DNA from: Physcia stellaris
Lineage: Eukaryota; Ascomycota; Lecanoromycetes; Caliciales; Physciaceae
Assembly (NCBI GenBank): GCA_018902385.1
Contig: JABSSW010000032.1
Span: 186,001-250,000, forward strand
Length of the DNA: 64,000 nucleotides
Direction of reading: 5' to 3'
Positions 31,787-43,361 of this stretch are shown in pieces. The notes under the pieces were generated by a model, which did no database searches, was not told where the DNA came from, and was given only the letters and a program-made list of their open reading frames with translations. Numbering within the stretch: position 1 is the first letter of the stretch; each line of letters starts with the position of its first letter. The translations under genes were made by a program, and so were the position numbers.

Positions 31787-34322
31787 GGATATGGATCTCG
31801 TTGCTGACTCTTGGTTGCACGACGGATACTTGAGGAAGAGGAGCAAGCTGTGGCAGGGTATTATTGGGAAACATGATCCGGCGATCTTCTCACTACGAAC
31901 CGACGAGCCCCGGAGATGTGGAGATGCTGCATGGCCGCCTTTGCTCCAACCGACTCGATTCACGAATGACACTGCTAGCTGGCCACGGAGGATTTGGGAG
32001 GACCAATTCAAGCGAGCCTAGTGAATAAGGCGACATCGAAAGCTACTGAGATGGATGGTGGAAGAGGTGAAAGCGATAAATGATCATCGCAATTTGCGAG
32101 GACGGAAGACCTGATCTAGACTGCTGACAAGACGAGGTGGAGGGAGGGATACAGATGGTATCAAGCTTGGCATTATGTCGTGCTCGTCCTCCGCCTCCGC
32201 TGTGCGCACTCTGTTGCTTGGATTAGAGGGTGGGGAAAGTTTCCTAACAATCGAGAATGTGACCATGTTGGAAAGGCAGGAGTGCGTCACGCAGGTACAC
32301 CAGATAATGTCGACATGTCAGACAAGATGAGCCATTCGAGTGCTTGTGCTCACCAAAGACGCCTTACCATACTCGTGCTAGCGTGCACACCACGGGCCGT
32401 ACCGATGAATCTAAATTGGCTCTTGGCACAATCTCCCTGGATTTCTCCACTCCAATTCCTTTCACTCCATCCACTTCATCTGACCAAGCAACCCTCTAAA
32501 ATCTGAGCTGAGCCTAAGGGCTGCTTCCGACAAACCAGATGATTGCGGACTTTCACCCTCTTTCTCGGGGCTCATACTTGATCCCGGCCACTGCAGGTAT
32601 TTTCGTGCATCACGCTTCACCAGGAGCATCCCCTTCCGTCCCAAAGCATCAGACTCATCTGCCGCTACGTGAAGTCGCCTCGCTCGTGTGAATTTGATGT
32701 CGATCACACCCTTCGGCAGCGGCTATGAGTATTATTGATTGAAATCAGGGGTAGGTACGGTATGTGCAGAAACCAGAGACAAATTCAACATTCTTTGATA
32801 CAGACAAGAAAATGAGATACACAGGGTATGTCGAAAGCATAGGCAATCGAAAATTCGACGCTCAAGCAGCGATCAGCTGTGCCGCAGACTCTCTTGACCA
32901 CGCTGGGGAAGACTTCTTGACCCACGTTTCCTCAGTAGGCGGTGACCCTGGCTTTCACCATGCAAAAGAGGCATGTCGTGCTTTTCCTACGATCAGGAAA
33001 AGTTCATCATGACGTGGCATGGTCGCGGAGCTTTTAGCTTCTGCAACTTAGACTTTAATTCCTTCCACGCTTACGGGCGGCAATCTCTAATTATACTTTC
33101 CTTCCGGACCAACGTCGAAAGCAGCCAACCCGAAGAACCACAATAACATCTTACTTTACCATCGATTTGTGATCGAATATCAATACGATTCGTTTGTGCA
33201 TAGCAATCCAGAAGACGAATCACAGGCTCGAGAAAGGGAACAATGTGAATCATCTCACACCGAAATTGTGCACATGTGAAGCTCATGTTCACCATGTACA
33301 ACTTTGCCAGGGTCTCCTGACGGCTCTCAGCACGTGCACCAACGACATGTTGACCTCCGAGAGAATCTTCCCTGCCTTGGATTGTTCCGGTCTGGCCGTG
33401 TTTCTTCGGCTTTTCCCTTAATTTGAAAGTGTCCTGTGCTTCAATACGGACCTGCGCCTGTCTCGACCGCTGATTCGAGATGACTGTGATGATTCGAGCA
33501 TTTGTGCCTCAGGACTCTACATGCAGGGACTCGGATGCAGCGTCCTAGTTTCGATTGCGCTTTTCTGCGTTCGGAGAAGTTCAAGGTAATGTCTCCTCCT
33601 CTCAATCTGTTGATACCTTCATCTTCTTAGAGTACCATAGGACTGGATCAGCGAATGAGCTTGCAGAGAATAGATTAGCTGCTTCCTAAGTCCCTCCTTA
33701 ATTTTCCCTTGCTCCTACCATCTGCTTTTTCTTTCGCGATTATTACCTTTTTTGCTATCAGATACATGTGGCACCTTCAACGAGCGAGGCGAGGCTGCTA
33801 CCTTAACACCCTCTTCTGGTTGACCTTAAATGACGTGATCTTGAGTGAAGTTGAAACAATGGATGCTTCTGTTCGGCCGAATTGAAGTGTTGTTCATCCG
33901 CGACGAGCTTTCGTGGGCTGGGCATGCCCTACATGGTTTGCTTTCCTTGCATGCTCTCAGAGTAACGTTACCAGGCTTCATTACCAATCCCAATCTTCTG
34001 ACATGGTTTCTGGGGTTCTCTTTTCCTGATCGGGTTTGTAGTCTGAGTCTGGATGCAGCCTTGAGCATAGAACGCATGCGTAGTATCTTACGATCACGAT
34101 CTGCAACGACCTCGATGGTCAGATGAAATTGCGCCATCAAAGATTTCTTCCGCCTCCAACGTCACTTCAAAATTGGCTGTGCCGAGCCTGCAAGCTGTGT
34201 TCGTTGATAGCTTATTATCGTGTCGCCTGGTAAGCCATGTGTGAGTGTTGGTCGACGTCCCTCGTAGGGATGATCTTAAAGAGAGAGTGGAAATCGACTT
34301 GAGGCGCAGGTGTCGGACACTC
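31787..34322. other. Divergent intergenic region, 2.5 kb
   Basis: It lies between the bicupin (minus) and the SBP56-like gene (plus), whose starts face away from each other. No gene is supported; several short frames have no family content. It could hold shared control elements, but none is recognisable by eye. Confidence 0.45.
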
Positions 34323-34328
34323 TATAAA
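34323..34328 (+). promoter_or_regulatory. TATA-like box upstream of the SBP56-like gene
   Basis: TATAAA lies 104 bases before the ATG at 34432, a reasonable distance for a fungal promoter. Confidence 0.4.
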
Positions 34329-34431
34329 GGTTTCTAATTGCCTCAAATCTGCTCTTCATATCTGGCATCCCCAGTCCCCGAACCTTCCACAACAAGCAGA
34401 ACTTGCTCAAAATCCCTCGAACCGCTACAAC

Positions 34432-36326
34432 ATGGCTGCATTCCGTGGGCTTTCGTCCCTTGTCCTCGGATATCTTGCAGTAAGCGTCTTGGCCAACCCA
34501 ATACCAGAAGCCGAACCAGATCCAGATCCTCTGTCACTTCCTCCCCTGATCCCTTCGGTTCCTGGGTTCACAGACCCAATTGGTACCCTAGCACCTCCTC
34601 TACCCGTTCTGCAGGTGCCGACTCCTGCCAAGCCCAGCCCTCCCTTCACTGGTAGCGACATCAAGCCCAAAAAGATTGGATACTTCTGGACAGCGGCTGG
34701 CGATAATGACCATGCGGGTAAGTGGAATAAGCTCTACGGACGTGCAGAAGCTAATTCACCAGATAGATTTCCTGGCGGCTTATAGCCTCGATGACGTACG
34801 TCTGCCCTTGGACTTACATTTCTACTCAGCTCACTGCTATATGTAGGACACCTTCGGTACTTTCCTTTGGTTGGTCGATGTCCCCACAAGCGGGAACAGC
34901 CCCCATCATCTCGGGTCTTCAAAAGATGGGAAAACACTGGTCGGGGGTGGCTTGCTCTCTCTGCTGAAAGTGCAGGTAATGTTATCATTCGATACCTACC
35001 ACCCAGTCAGGCCTTGCCCTAATATCACAACTTTCTAGGATACTGCCTTTTACTTCGATGTATCCAACCCATACCGACCGGCGTTCAAAAAGAGTAATCG
35101 TGCGTTGACTTCAGCTGTGACCGATGAGATACGAGCGAAACCTGATGGGTTAGATCATTCACACTACTTCTGGTTGTTCACTTCGCTGACTGCTTGTTAA
35201 GTGGTTTTCTCATCACGTACATGGGATGTATGTCGACTTCTCTCGCCTATCACAACCGCTGTCAGACACTGACGTGATGAATAGCGGCTGCTGGCACCTC
35301 TCCAGGACGACTTGTCGAGACGGATAGCGACTTTAATATTATCGCTGAACACCCTCAGGATGCGGCTTCTAATGCCAACATTTTAGCTCAAAACTTCAAT
35401 CCTCATGGACTCTCCGTTGACTGGGATAAGAATATCATCCTTACCTCTGACTACGTCGTGCCTCTTTCCATCTTAAAGCCAAGTCTCGGCATCATTCGAG
35501 ATAATACTTTGCGCCTTTGGAACTTGGAGAAGAGGTCCATCATTAGCACCATCACCATTCCTGACGTAAGCCATCCCACTAAGTCCAAGATTCGATTCTT
35601 CATATTCATGGACCTGACCATGAATCATACAGGGTGGAGGCATCCAAGACGTCAAATTTATTCTGGGCAATGCAGAATCAGCAGCTTTAGCCACCGCTGT
35701 ACACTTGGGACAAATATGGATAATCTATCCCTTCCGCAAGGACGCCAACGGCAATCAAGGCGTTGCTAAGCTATTCTACGATCTCGGTCCCAAAGCCCGC
35801 GATACCACAGCCATATAGTACATTTGCCCAAGACTTTACCGATGAAGATTCGCTAATATCAAGCACAGTTCTGACCTTTCCCAGAATGGGAAGTTCTTCT
35901 ATGGTAAGCTGTCAGCGTGCTTTCTTCCCTTTGTCTGACAATCTTGCCGCCATTGACCTACCTACCTTAGCTACCATCACAACCGGAAACCACATCGCCG
36001 CGCTCGACATCTCCGACCTTGACAACCCTAAGCGCCTCGATGATCCAGACTCCATTCAGCCCACCATCGGTCCCCACTACATCAAGGTCACTCCTGACCA
36101 GAAGCACATTGTCGTCACGGACTATTTCGTGCAAACCGGCCAGATTGGCCTTATTAATACCCCCGCTGACTTCAAGGCGCTTTATATTGATATCAACCCT
36201 GATGGGTCCCTGCACTTTAACAGGAGCATTGACTTTACGGGACCGTATACCAATCGGGGTGGTGCGAAGCCGCACTCGGCTGTGGTGTTTGATCTGACGG
36301 ATCCGAACAATCCGTACTATTATTAG
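34432..36326 (+). CDS. Secreted selenium-binding protein 56-like protein
   Basis: Nine exons, 34432-34717, 34767-34795, 34847-34975, 35039-35148, 35202-35227, 35285-35565, 35633-35817, 35869-35903 and 35971-36326, give about 478 residues with all phases consistent. Residues 1-21 are a signal peptide, followed by a Pro-rich linker to about residue 75. The rest follows the beta-propeller order of SBP56/methanethiol oxidase: FLAAYSLDDDTFGTFLWLVD, SPHHLGSSKDGKTL, FYFDVSNPYRP, NPHGLSVDWDKNIILTSDY, GGGIQDVKFI, SDLSQNGKFFYG and GPHYIKVTPDQKH. The family is normally cytosolic and its best-known activity is methanethiol oxidation. Here the Cys-Ser-Ser-Cys site expected after the HH pair is absent, and the protein is exported. 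Three exons are very short (26, 29 and 35 nt). Confidence 0.85.
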
Positions 36327-36646
36327 GAAGATGATATGGATGGGGATGAAGTGCTTGGAGGGACCAAAGTGATTTCTCAAGGGGGAAGGGGTTTTAGCAA
36401 TACGTTCAACACTTATTGTTCCCTCCACGGCCCTAAGCCTACAAGCTGGCTTTACTATCCTTGTCGTATTCATGTATTTTAGCTGTATACAATAATACCT
36501 ACATCAAAATCCGCTTCTGCGCTTCCTCCACGATTCTTATGTTTCCAAGTTCTTTGTTGACACTGACTGACACAAAGTATCTTAATCCGCATGTCACATA
36601 GGTCTTGATTTTGTAAAGCTGACATGGTTATTGCCGCCAAAACATT
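36327..36646. other. Intergenic, SBP56-like gene to MITE
   Basis: Presumed 3' UTR and spacer; nothing else seen. Confidence 0.5.
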
Positions 36647-37054
36647 AGGGGTCGTCAGAGTAACTTTTTTCGACCTCGTAGAGCCCCTTAGCTCATCGAC
36701 CTATTAAACCTCATAAAGCTCGTTAAGTGACTTTATCGTGAGAATCCCGTTCTTTGCGATGATTAATAAAGTCTTAAATATGTTAAATTCGTTAAATTTC
36801 GTGTAGTTAATCGTTTGATTTGAACGCATCAGAATCGATTTCAATTTTTTCGAAAAAAATATCTTCAAATATGCAACAACAAGGTCGTTAACGAGGTTTA
36901 ATCGATCGATTGAGTTCAGTTAGCTAACGAGGTCTACGAGTACTCGTAGATTTCGCAAACCTCGTTAGCATAGCGTGAAGGAGGTGTTTCAGACCTCTGC
37001 TTACGAGGTCTACGAGGTTTGCGAGGTCGAAAAAAAGTTACTCTGACGACCCCT
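36647..37054. mobile_element. MITE-like nonautonomous DNA transposon
   Basis: About 408 bp with terminal inverted repeats of about 32 bp: AGGGGTCGTCAGAGTAAC followed by a T-run and CGACCTCG at the left, and the complement at the right. The only difference is the T-run length (6 versus 7). TA flanks both outer GGGG/CCCC ends, consistent with a TA target duplication of the Tc1/mariner superfamily. The interior is AT-rich, has no open frame, and contains a perfect 16-bp palindrome (CTACGAGTACTCGTAG, 36934-36949) and repeated ACGAGGT-like units near the right end. The near-identical ends suggest recent activity. Confidence 0.8.
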
Positions 37055-38402
37055 ATTGTCTTAACTTTCCGTGCGCCGAACATTAGAATCTTGATTCGCC
37101 AAAAACTTCCGGCCCCAAAACGCCCTTCATGCAGCCTGCGTGGCTACGACCCAAAAACAGTCAACAAAGCTGAATCCAGACCACCGAAGCTATAACTCCT
37201 CGCTCTCCTCTCCTCCTCCAATCTTTTTCCGATTCCGCAAATATCACCACTTATGATCCTGCAAAAACCAACAGCAACGAAGAACTCCTAAACTCACGGG
37301 CTCTACGAACAGCAACAATAAACCTCATCCTTCTCGATCCTCGCGCGTTGTTCTTTCTCCGTTGGGCATCCTTTGCACCTTCCAGCCAGCCTCCACCTCG
37401 CCATCTCACCGGAACCCTCTCCATACAATGGACGCCATGAGCTACGGTCTCCCCCCCTCATTCAACCGTCACCTCGCGCGAAACCGCCTCGCTCAAAAAG
37501 CGCAGCCCTACAATCCCAACAGTCCTCCCCCACCTATCTACTCCAATGGACAGGCGCAATAAGGCTATTTTACGCCGCAGCAATAGCAGCAGAAAACCAA
37601 TAATGGAGTACCGCCGCAAGGGTATGTCTTGGGTGGGAGGGGCGGTGCAGGTACGGCGAGGGGTTTTGGCGGGTTGCTGTTGTGCGGATTTGTGTTTTTT
37701 TTGAGGGGGTTGGTGGCGATGGGGTTGGGGGGATGGGGGAGGAGGGGGAAAGGTGTATAAGACTTTTCTGCTTATGGCATTTTAGTTTGGGTAATGGGAT
37801 TGTACGTTCTGGGTGTATATCACGGATTCTGGGAGTGGGGGGAGGGCTGGATATCATGTGAAGGATTGGTAGTGAATATGAGTCGAGAAAAAAAGGAGCA
37901 GAGCCTACCGTCTGGTAATCAAAAAGGGCGAGGTAAGCTAGTAAGCAACTGGAGAGCATCATGATCCTTGTGAAATTGCATTATTTGGAGCATTTCTTCT
38001 CTACTCTCGTGAGTTAGACTCTTTTATTGCATTGGATTGACTAAGATCCCGTGGAGGCTTAGTCCGCCGTCTATAGGATCTCCCGTCATAAAATGCTTCG
38101 CCAACAAATTCTCGTAGAGTGATGGGTTTTGGAAGAGATAAAAAGATGGTATGTATGCTGGCAGCTGACCAAAACGCTCTTTTGGCTGGCGTCACCCCAT
38201 GAGCTGGCACACGATGTCTTGGATGCGAACAGTCGGCATATCTCACCGCCACACAGCAGCAACCAAGACCCTCAGCCAACGAGCACATCTCCGCTCGTCC
38301 CAAATCCCACCACCACCCCCTCACGAACTCCCCACCCCACTCTCCCCCTCCCACCTCCTCGACTGCAACACAACCCCACTCCCCAAACTGCCCCTGACCC
38401 GA
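37055..38402. other. Gene-poor stretch after the MITE
   Basis: One small possible reading frame (37428-37562) is listed separately. Bases 37640-37850 are G-rich and give a Pro/Ser-rich frame on the other strand that opens with a hydrophobic segment. I do not count it as a gene. Confidence 0.4.
37428..37562 (+). CDS. Possible 44-residue Pro/Gln-rich peptide or gene remnant
   Basis: Starts MDAMSYGLPPSFNRHLARN and ends in PPPPIYSNGQAQ. In-frame sequence after the stop continues GYFTPQQ, another stop, then QQKTNNGVPPQGY. The style resembles low-complexity tails of fungal Pro/Gln/Tyr-rich proteins. It may be a decayed gene; no function is assigned. Confidence 0.2.
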   Translation: MDAMSYGLPPSFNRHLARNRLAQKAQPYNPNSPPPPIYSNGQAQ

Positions 38403-39024
38403 TCATTCATGAAAAAAACTCATCCCCTCCCAGCGATCCTCTGTCAAATAAAACCTCTGCAGCCCGGAGACCACATCCGCGAGATCAGCCCACGTGAGCT
38501 GGTGCCCGCGGATCTCCTGCACTACGCCCAACCGCGGCCGGTCGCGGGTTTTCGGGGAGGGATACCAGAAGACGCTGGGGACGCGGTCGTGGCCGGGTTT
38601 GTGGGTAAGGAGAAAGAGTTTGGTGCTGGTGAGGAGGTCCCAGATTGCTTGGCTGGAGAGGGGGTGGGTGGGGCGGAGCTCGAGGGAGAGGGAAAGGGTT
38701 GGGTTTGGGGTGGGCCAGTTGTGGTCTGTTTGGGGGGTTAGTGGGTTGGGGTTTGGATTGAGAGCGTGTTGTTTGGTCGTGGGGAAGTAGAGGTGATGGG
38801 GCATATTTTATCATGGGTGAGGATTTGGCAATTGAATGGTGGGCTGTCGGTGACTTACAGCTTCCGGAGGAACTCAGACTATGGTTAAAGCCAAGGCCAG
38901 CGGGGAGTGTGAGGTTGAAGGGCTGAAGGATGCTAGGATTGGGATGTGGGTTGATTGGCGAGCTATAAACAGTATGGGACTGTAGACTCAATGCCAGGAG
39001 TAGACAGGAGATTGAGAACAGCAT
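38403..39024 (-). CDS. Small secreted protein of a repeated family
   Basis: Two exons, 39024-38859 and 38725-38403, give about 162 residues. Signal peptide: MLFSISCLLLALSLQSHTVYS. The 133-nt intron splits the codon before HNWPTPNPTLSLSLE. The mature part reads HPLSSQAIWDLLTSTKLFL, VPSVFWY and QLTWADLADVVSGLQRFYL. The neighbour at 39489-40189 has the same layout with a 132-nt intron at the same place and phase, so the two are paralogues. The function is unknown; a plain extracellular role is inferred from the signal peptide. Confidence 0.65.
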
Positions 39025-39488
39025 GATCCTGGACGGTCACTTGGATCCGTATTGCGGTGAAACATTAGGAGACTCCGACTGTTAAAGAAGAATGGCGCCA
39101 CGACGTTAGATTGCCGACGAGAGGCGACAATGTATGCGCATCCATGATAGGATAATGTCGTGTTTCAGCAGTTAGTGTCGGCAGTGGAGGATGTATTTAC
39201 CCGCGGTTGGTCTATCAAGGACCATTGCACGGTCGCTTTTCTTCCGAGTTGAGGATAAATTTAGTGGCCTGCTGATGGTCTCGCAGTGGTAGTATCGATA
39301 GGAACTAACAATTGGAGGTTTAAAGCAGCAGCCCCTAAGACCCCTACATTGGCTCTGTTCACTCTCGGATCCTTCTAATATAGCTAAATTGAAAGATAGT
39401 GTTGGTGGTCTTACTTGAACGGTAGGTGGCCGATATTGAAAAAAAACTCATGACGCAAATAGGTAGAGATCGCTGAACCACAGTCAGC
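39025..39488. other. Spacer between the two paralogues
   Basis: About 460 bases with no gene. It holds the promoter of the minus-strand gene that starts at 39024. Confidence 0.5.
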
Positions 39489-40189
39489 TCACAGGGACCG
39501 ACCAGTTCCTCCCTCGACCATCCGCCTCAAAACGCCAACCCCCACGGTGCCTTGCTTTGGATCATCTACCAGAAAATCCAGCTGAGGCCAAGCGTGCCTC
39601 TCTTTCGTTTGATAAAATTCAAGTAACGCTTCCGCAACTTTGTAGACGGATTTCCAGGTAAGTTCTCTATGTATCAGTGGAGGAGAGAGCGTGAACATTG
39701 GACCGTCTTTTTCGAAAAGTCTCGGAATTGAATGGTTCTTGTTAGGGGAACGCTCGCAGGATGAGCGTAAGCGGCCCTTGTCACCGAGCGGAGGAGCGAA
39801 ATGACTTCGGAGTCGGGCAAGTAGCCTTCAGGCTCAGTCGCCATTTTCAATGTCATGGTGGTGCGGCCAACAGGCCAGGTAATGTCATCTTGTGTGAAGT
39901 CAGTATGGGATAGAGATGAAGTACGCTAGAGAGCAGATGCAAAGCATCTTCTCTCTCGAAATCCTCTCTGCGTAGAGCCGAGCGCCGAGAGTAAACGCAA
40001 ATGATTTGGAGGAAGCTTACAGTGGCTACTCAATGTTGCATTCAACCTTTGAATGCGACTGGCTACTAGTATTGGATTGTGGTCCACTTGAAGAGAGGTA
40101 GTGTGGTCCGTAGAAACGAGTGGCCGGCATTGTGCAACTTGAAGACAAAAGCTCAAAGTGAACAGTCTACTGATGATATGGAAAATCAT
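39489..40189 (-). pseudogene. Frameshifted small secreted protein paralogue
   Basis: Exon 1 (40189-40021) encodes a signal peptide, MIFHIISRLFTLSFCLQVAQC. A 132-nt intron with a TACTGAC branch leads to exon 2 from 39888, reading YDITWPVGRTTMTLKMA, LPDSEVISLLRSVTRAAYAH and then a stop at 39674. The expected continuation of the family (RLFEKDGPMFTLSPPL, ELTWKSVYKVAEALLEFYQ) lies in the next frame and runs to 39489. The frames cross between about 39700 and 39760, with no splice donor there. Either the gene carries a one-base frameshift or the assembly has an error. Confidence 0.55.
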
Positions 40190-41111
40190 CTTTCCTGGGT
40201 ATGCAAAAGTACTTGGGAATGACTGAATACTTTGAAAGTTACCAAGAGCAATAAATCCATTCATCTTATCTCATCGCAAGTTGTCCGACAAGCGACACGT
40301 TTGGTGCTTGGACAGCGAGCCGACGTCATACAAGACATCTGGTCGGCAACAAGTCGCCTATAATTCCGCTAGTGCGTGTCTTATCGTGAGGTAAGCGCGA
40401 GTGATCTATTAAAGGTACTCGCTGAGTCGCCTGTGGCATTAGACTGATCGAGATCGGCGTTTATTGTACTTACACATTTGGAGATTTTACGATCCTAATC
40501 TCCCTTGACTCAATCACATTTTTTATTTTCGTTATTTTAAAACACTTCATAACGTACAATTCCTGAGTCGCAATGGACGAATCACAGACTAATCGAATTA
40601 ACAACTTGATACAACTCAAGGAATATGTACCACCAACCGGGAAAGCCATATCTGGTAAAAGGAAATGTTGAGTTGCATCATACTCGAATAGCTACGTCGT
40701 GAGTGCCGAACATTAGCTAAGACTGTTTTCTATGCATAAAGAATAAAAACAAAGTTGAGGCTGTCGGCCCACCAACAAACAACAACCGCCTGGAGTTCCA
40801 AACTCCTAATTAGGTGAGTGAGAAGGACTGGAGAAAACCATTCATTTTAGAAAATGTTTAATATAGCTTGATCGTGATCAAATTCGAGAATGAACTGTCT
40901 CAAGCGAGATTTCCAGTCACTGCCCACCAAAGCTGGTCGTTCTTTATGCTGCTGCTGATTCACCCAATTTTAAAGGTATTGATGTTCGAGCCTGCACATC
41001 CTACTGTGTGCTCAGCATTTGGGCGCCTATTAGCTTTTAGATTGTTGTGTCTTCAGAATGTATGGCTGGCTGCTGTTTAATGGGCGGAGTCGAAGGCAAC
41101 GTCGGCTGAGA
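40190..41111. other. AT-rich intergenic region
   Basis: No supported gene. A 32-codon frame begins at 40573 (MDESQTNRINNLIQLKEY) and might be an exon or a remnant, but nothing follows it. Confidence 0.4.
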
Positions 41112-42827
41112 CTAAGATGGCCAAAGCAGCGCTTGTGGCGGCGACACATTCCTCTCTTTCATCGGCCCTATGGGAGTCTTAGGCATTGGGCACAGCGCGC
41201 CACCTTCGCTGTCCCCTTCCGAAGAATGGTTTTGAGGCGGTGATTTTCTTCGGATCTGGTTCTCCGTGCGCCTCGATGCCGCTCGATGTTTGGTTTCCAT
41301 CTCTAAGTCTCCCTTGTGCCAACTCAAAGTTGAACGCCGGTTGCCTCGATCTTCCCGAGTCTTTCTGATCGACGGGGTCTCGGAGGCAATTTTATTTACA
41401 CACAATCTATGATTGAGGGTATTTTCATACGGCCGATTCGGCGTTTTGAAATGCGGGTATGAGCTTGGAACTTTCCCCTGCTCGCATTTTCTTATGAATC
41501 GCTCCGCTTCCTCGACTTCCCGGACCGATCTCAACGTCATCTTGTTTCTACAGTTTGGTTCATGAGGGAGGATCCGGTCTTCGACTTTCACTTGAAGGGT
41601 CTGGCAGATTTTAGGGAAGTCCATGAATCGCTCCAAGCACCATAGATGCACATATCCGGCGTTGAAAAAGGGATCCAGATTCTGGCCTCGGCAGGACAAT
41701 TCGTCCCAGCAGACTCTGACTTGTCCTTGGCCGATGAGGTGGTTCTCCGCTACGCAATCTTTGAAACGACAGCGGGATGAACAGCTCTCTCCGTACCGAT
41801 CTTTGGAATCGGAGGGGTTGCGTTGGATCCATAGTTTCAGACCTCCTTTCTTGGGATCAAACTGACCGTTACTGAGGGTGTGGAGAGGGTGATGGTACAG
41901 ATATGTGTACACTTCGTCGACGGTGAAGATTTGTCCAGCCTTGAGTTCGCCATGTTCGTTATATGAAAAGATGTTCCACTCTGCTGGCCGTGAGTCAAGT
42001 TTTAAATAAACTTTATCAGGCTGAAAGAGTATACGGTTCCTGATTCGCGGAGGAAGCTCATTGGCATCCTCTATATGCCCAAACTTCTGCAAACCAGGTG
42101 TCACCATCAGCGCCCGAGCGGCTTGTGGAGGAAGTACGAGTGGTTCTGGTTTGGCTGTCTTTTTGATGGCGCCAGTCTCTGATATCCTGGAAGGAGTGTT
42201 GTGGCGGCTTTGGCGATATCGTCTGGGTTTTACTCGATGGCCGCTTCCAGATGGGCCTGATAGTGTTCTACCGGCTGCATTGGGCGAAGAGCTTTCTTTC
42301 CGATTTCTCCCTGGCATTTGTTGCTCGTAAAGCAGTTCCTGGTTATTGAGCTTTGGGGTAAATGGAGCTTCCTTTTGTGCTTGGTTCACAGTGGAATGCT
42401 CTGCAGCAGCGTGCGATTGAGCCAAACTCTGATTGTACTCCGAGAGGATTTGTCCGTCTTGAAGCTCAGCTGGTAGGTCCGTAGTATTTGTAGTTTCTGA
42501 TATCAGAGCAGAGTTCGAGTTACCAATCAATCTGCCATCGGTTGTCGGGGCTTGAGAAGGCTGATATGATTGTCCCAAATCCATCTGATCGTCAGCTATA
42601 GGCGTCCCGAAGATCTGTTCTGTGGTGTGAGTGTCTAGCATCAGTAGATCCGGGTCCAGAAACATACTTGGCTGCTGGTCGTCAATAGGATCTCCCATAT
42701 GGATTTTAGATTGCCGCTGGAGAGGATCATGCGAGTCTCTGCTATCTAGGGGTGGAAAATCAAGGTCATCGATTTCGTGAGTGGTCATCGGATCGATCCA
42801 GCTAGAGGAGCCAGAGGTGGAGTCCAT
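41112..42827 (-). CDS. Conserved fungal protein of unknown function
   Basis: A single uninterrupted exon of 571 residues. The start is the ATG beginning MDSTSGSSSWIDP; the in-frame codon two before it is TTG. The first 230 residues are polar and probably disordered, with a basic patch (HRVKPRRYRQSRH) that could act in nuclear entry. The central part, about 240-470, is well ordered and Cys-containing: LKLWIQRNPSDSK, SCSSRCRFKDCVAENH, VRVCWDELSC and AGYVHLWCLERFMDFP. The spacing of its Cys and His residues suggests metal binding, but that is inference. The C-terminus is basic and polar again. I recall similar ascomycete hypothetical proteins but no named function. Confidence 0.75.
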   Translation of the reverse strand: MDSTSGSSSWIDPMTTHEIDDLDFPPLDSRDSHDPLQRQSKIHMGDPIDDQQPSMFLDPDLLMLDTHTTEQIFGTPIADDQMDLGQSYQPSQAPTTDGRLIGNSNSALISETTNTTDLPAELQDGQILSEYNQSLAQSHAAAEHSTVNQAQKEAPFTPKLNNQELLYEQQMPGRNRKESSSPNAAGRTLSGPSGSGHRVKPRRYRQSRHNTPSRISETGAIKKTAKPEPLVLPPQAARALMVTPGLQKFGHIEDANELPPRIRNRILFQPDKVYLKLDSRPAEWNIFSYNEHGELKAGQIFTVDEVYTYLYHHPLHTLSNGQFDPKKGGLKLWIQRNPSDSKDRYGESCSSRCRFKDCVAENHLIGQGQVRVCWDELSCRGQNLDPFFNAGYVHLWCLERFMDFPKICQTLQVKVEDRILPHEPNCRNKMTLRSVREVEEAERFIRKCEQGKVPSSYPHFKTPNRPYENTLNHRLCVNKIASETPSIRKTREDRGNRRSTLSWHKGDLEMETKHRAASRRTENQIRRKSPPQNHSSEGDSEGGALCPMPKTPIGPMKERNVSPPQALLWPS

Positions 42828-43361
42828 TTTCAAGATTTTCGGTATGCTGCTTATTCGGTAAGGCTGATCTGGTAAGTCTTTGCTAAATTGGATTAAGGTT
42901 TAGAGATATCGAATGCTGGATGAGGGATGAAAAAGTAGGAGAAAAATTGAACGACAACATGATGGAGGCGATCTTATAGAACAAACAAAGGCATTGTCTC
43001 TGGGGCAATTTAGTAGAATAGACAATGGGATTGTTCTCCAACAGTTTATTAGTACATACAATGACATTGTTGCTTGAAACAAGACAAAGGAGAAGTGATA
43101 AATTATAACAACCTGGAGTCACTCCATGCTCATCAAAGCTGAGTACAATGAGCATGGCTACTCTAGAGAGCACAAAGACTTCGGCTCACACTTCTCAAAG
43201 GAGAAATTATGAGGCCTACTACTCGGATAATTCTTTAATCTGTACACTTTTACTTAGTAGCTTGAGACATTGGCATTGCAAAGCCCCGTTCTGTTCATAC
43301 ATTGATTGTAGAATTTTATGCAGCAACAATACGTATATTACGGATTTTGAGAGTCGATATA
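42828..43361. other. Intergenic before second MITE
   Basis: No gene supported. Confidence 0.5.

Noticed and set aside
37570-37962. Minus-strand frame beginning with a hydrophobic segment, then Pro/Ser-rich
   Set aside because: It is mostly the complement of a G-rich tract. No intron logic and no resemblance to the nearby secreted family beyond the first residues.
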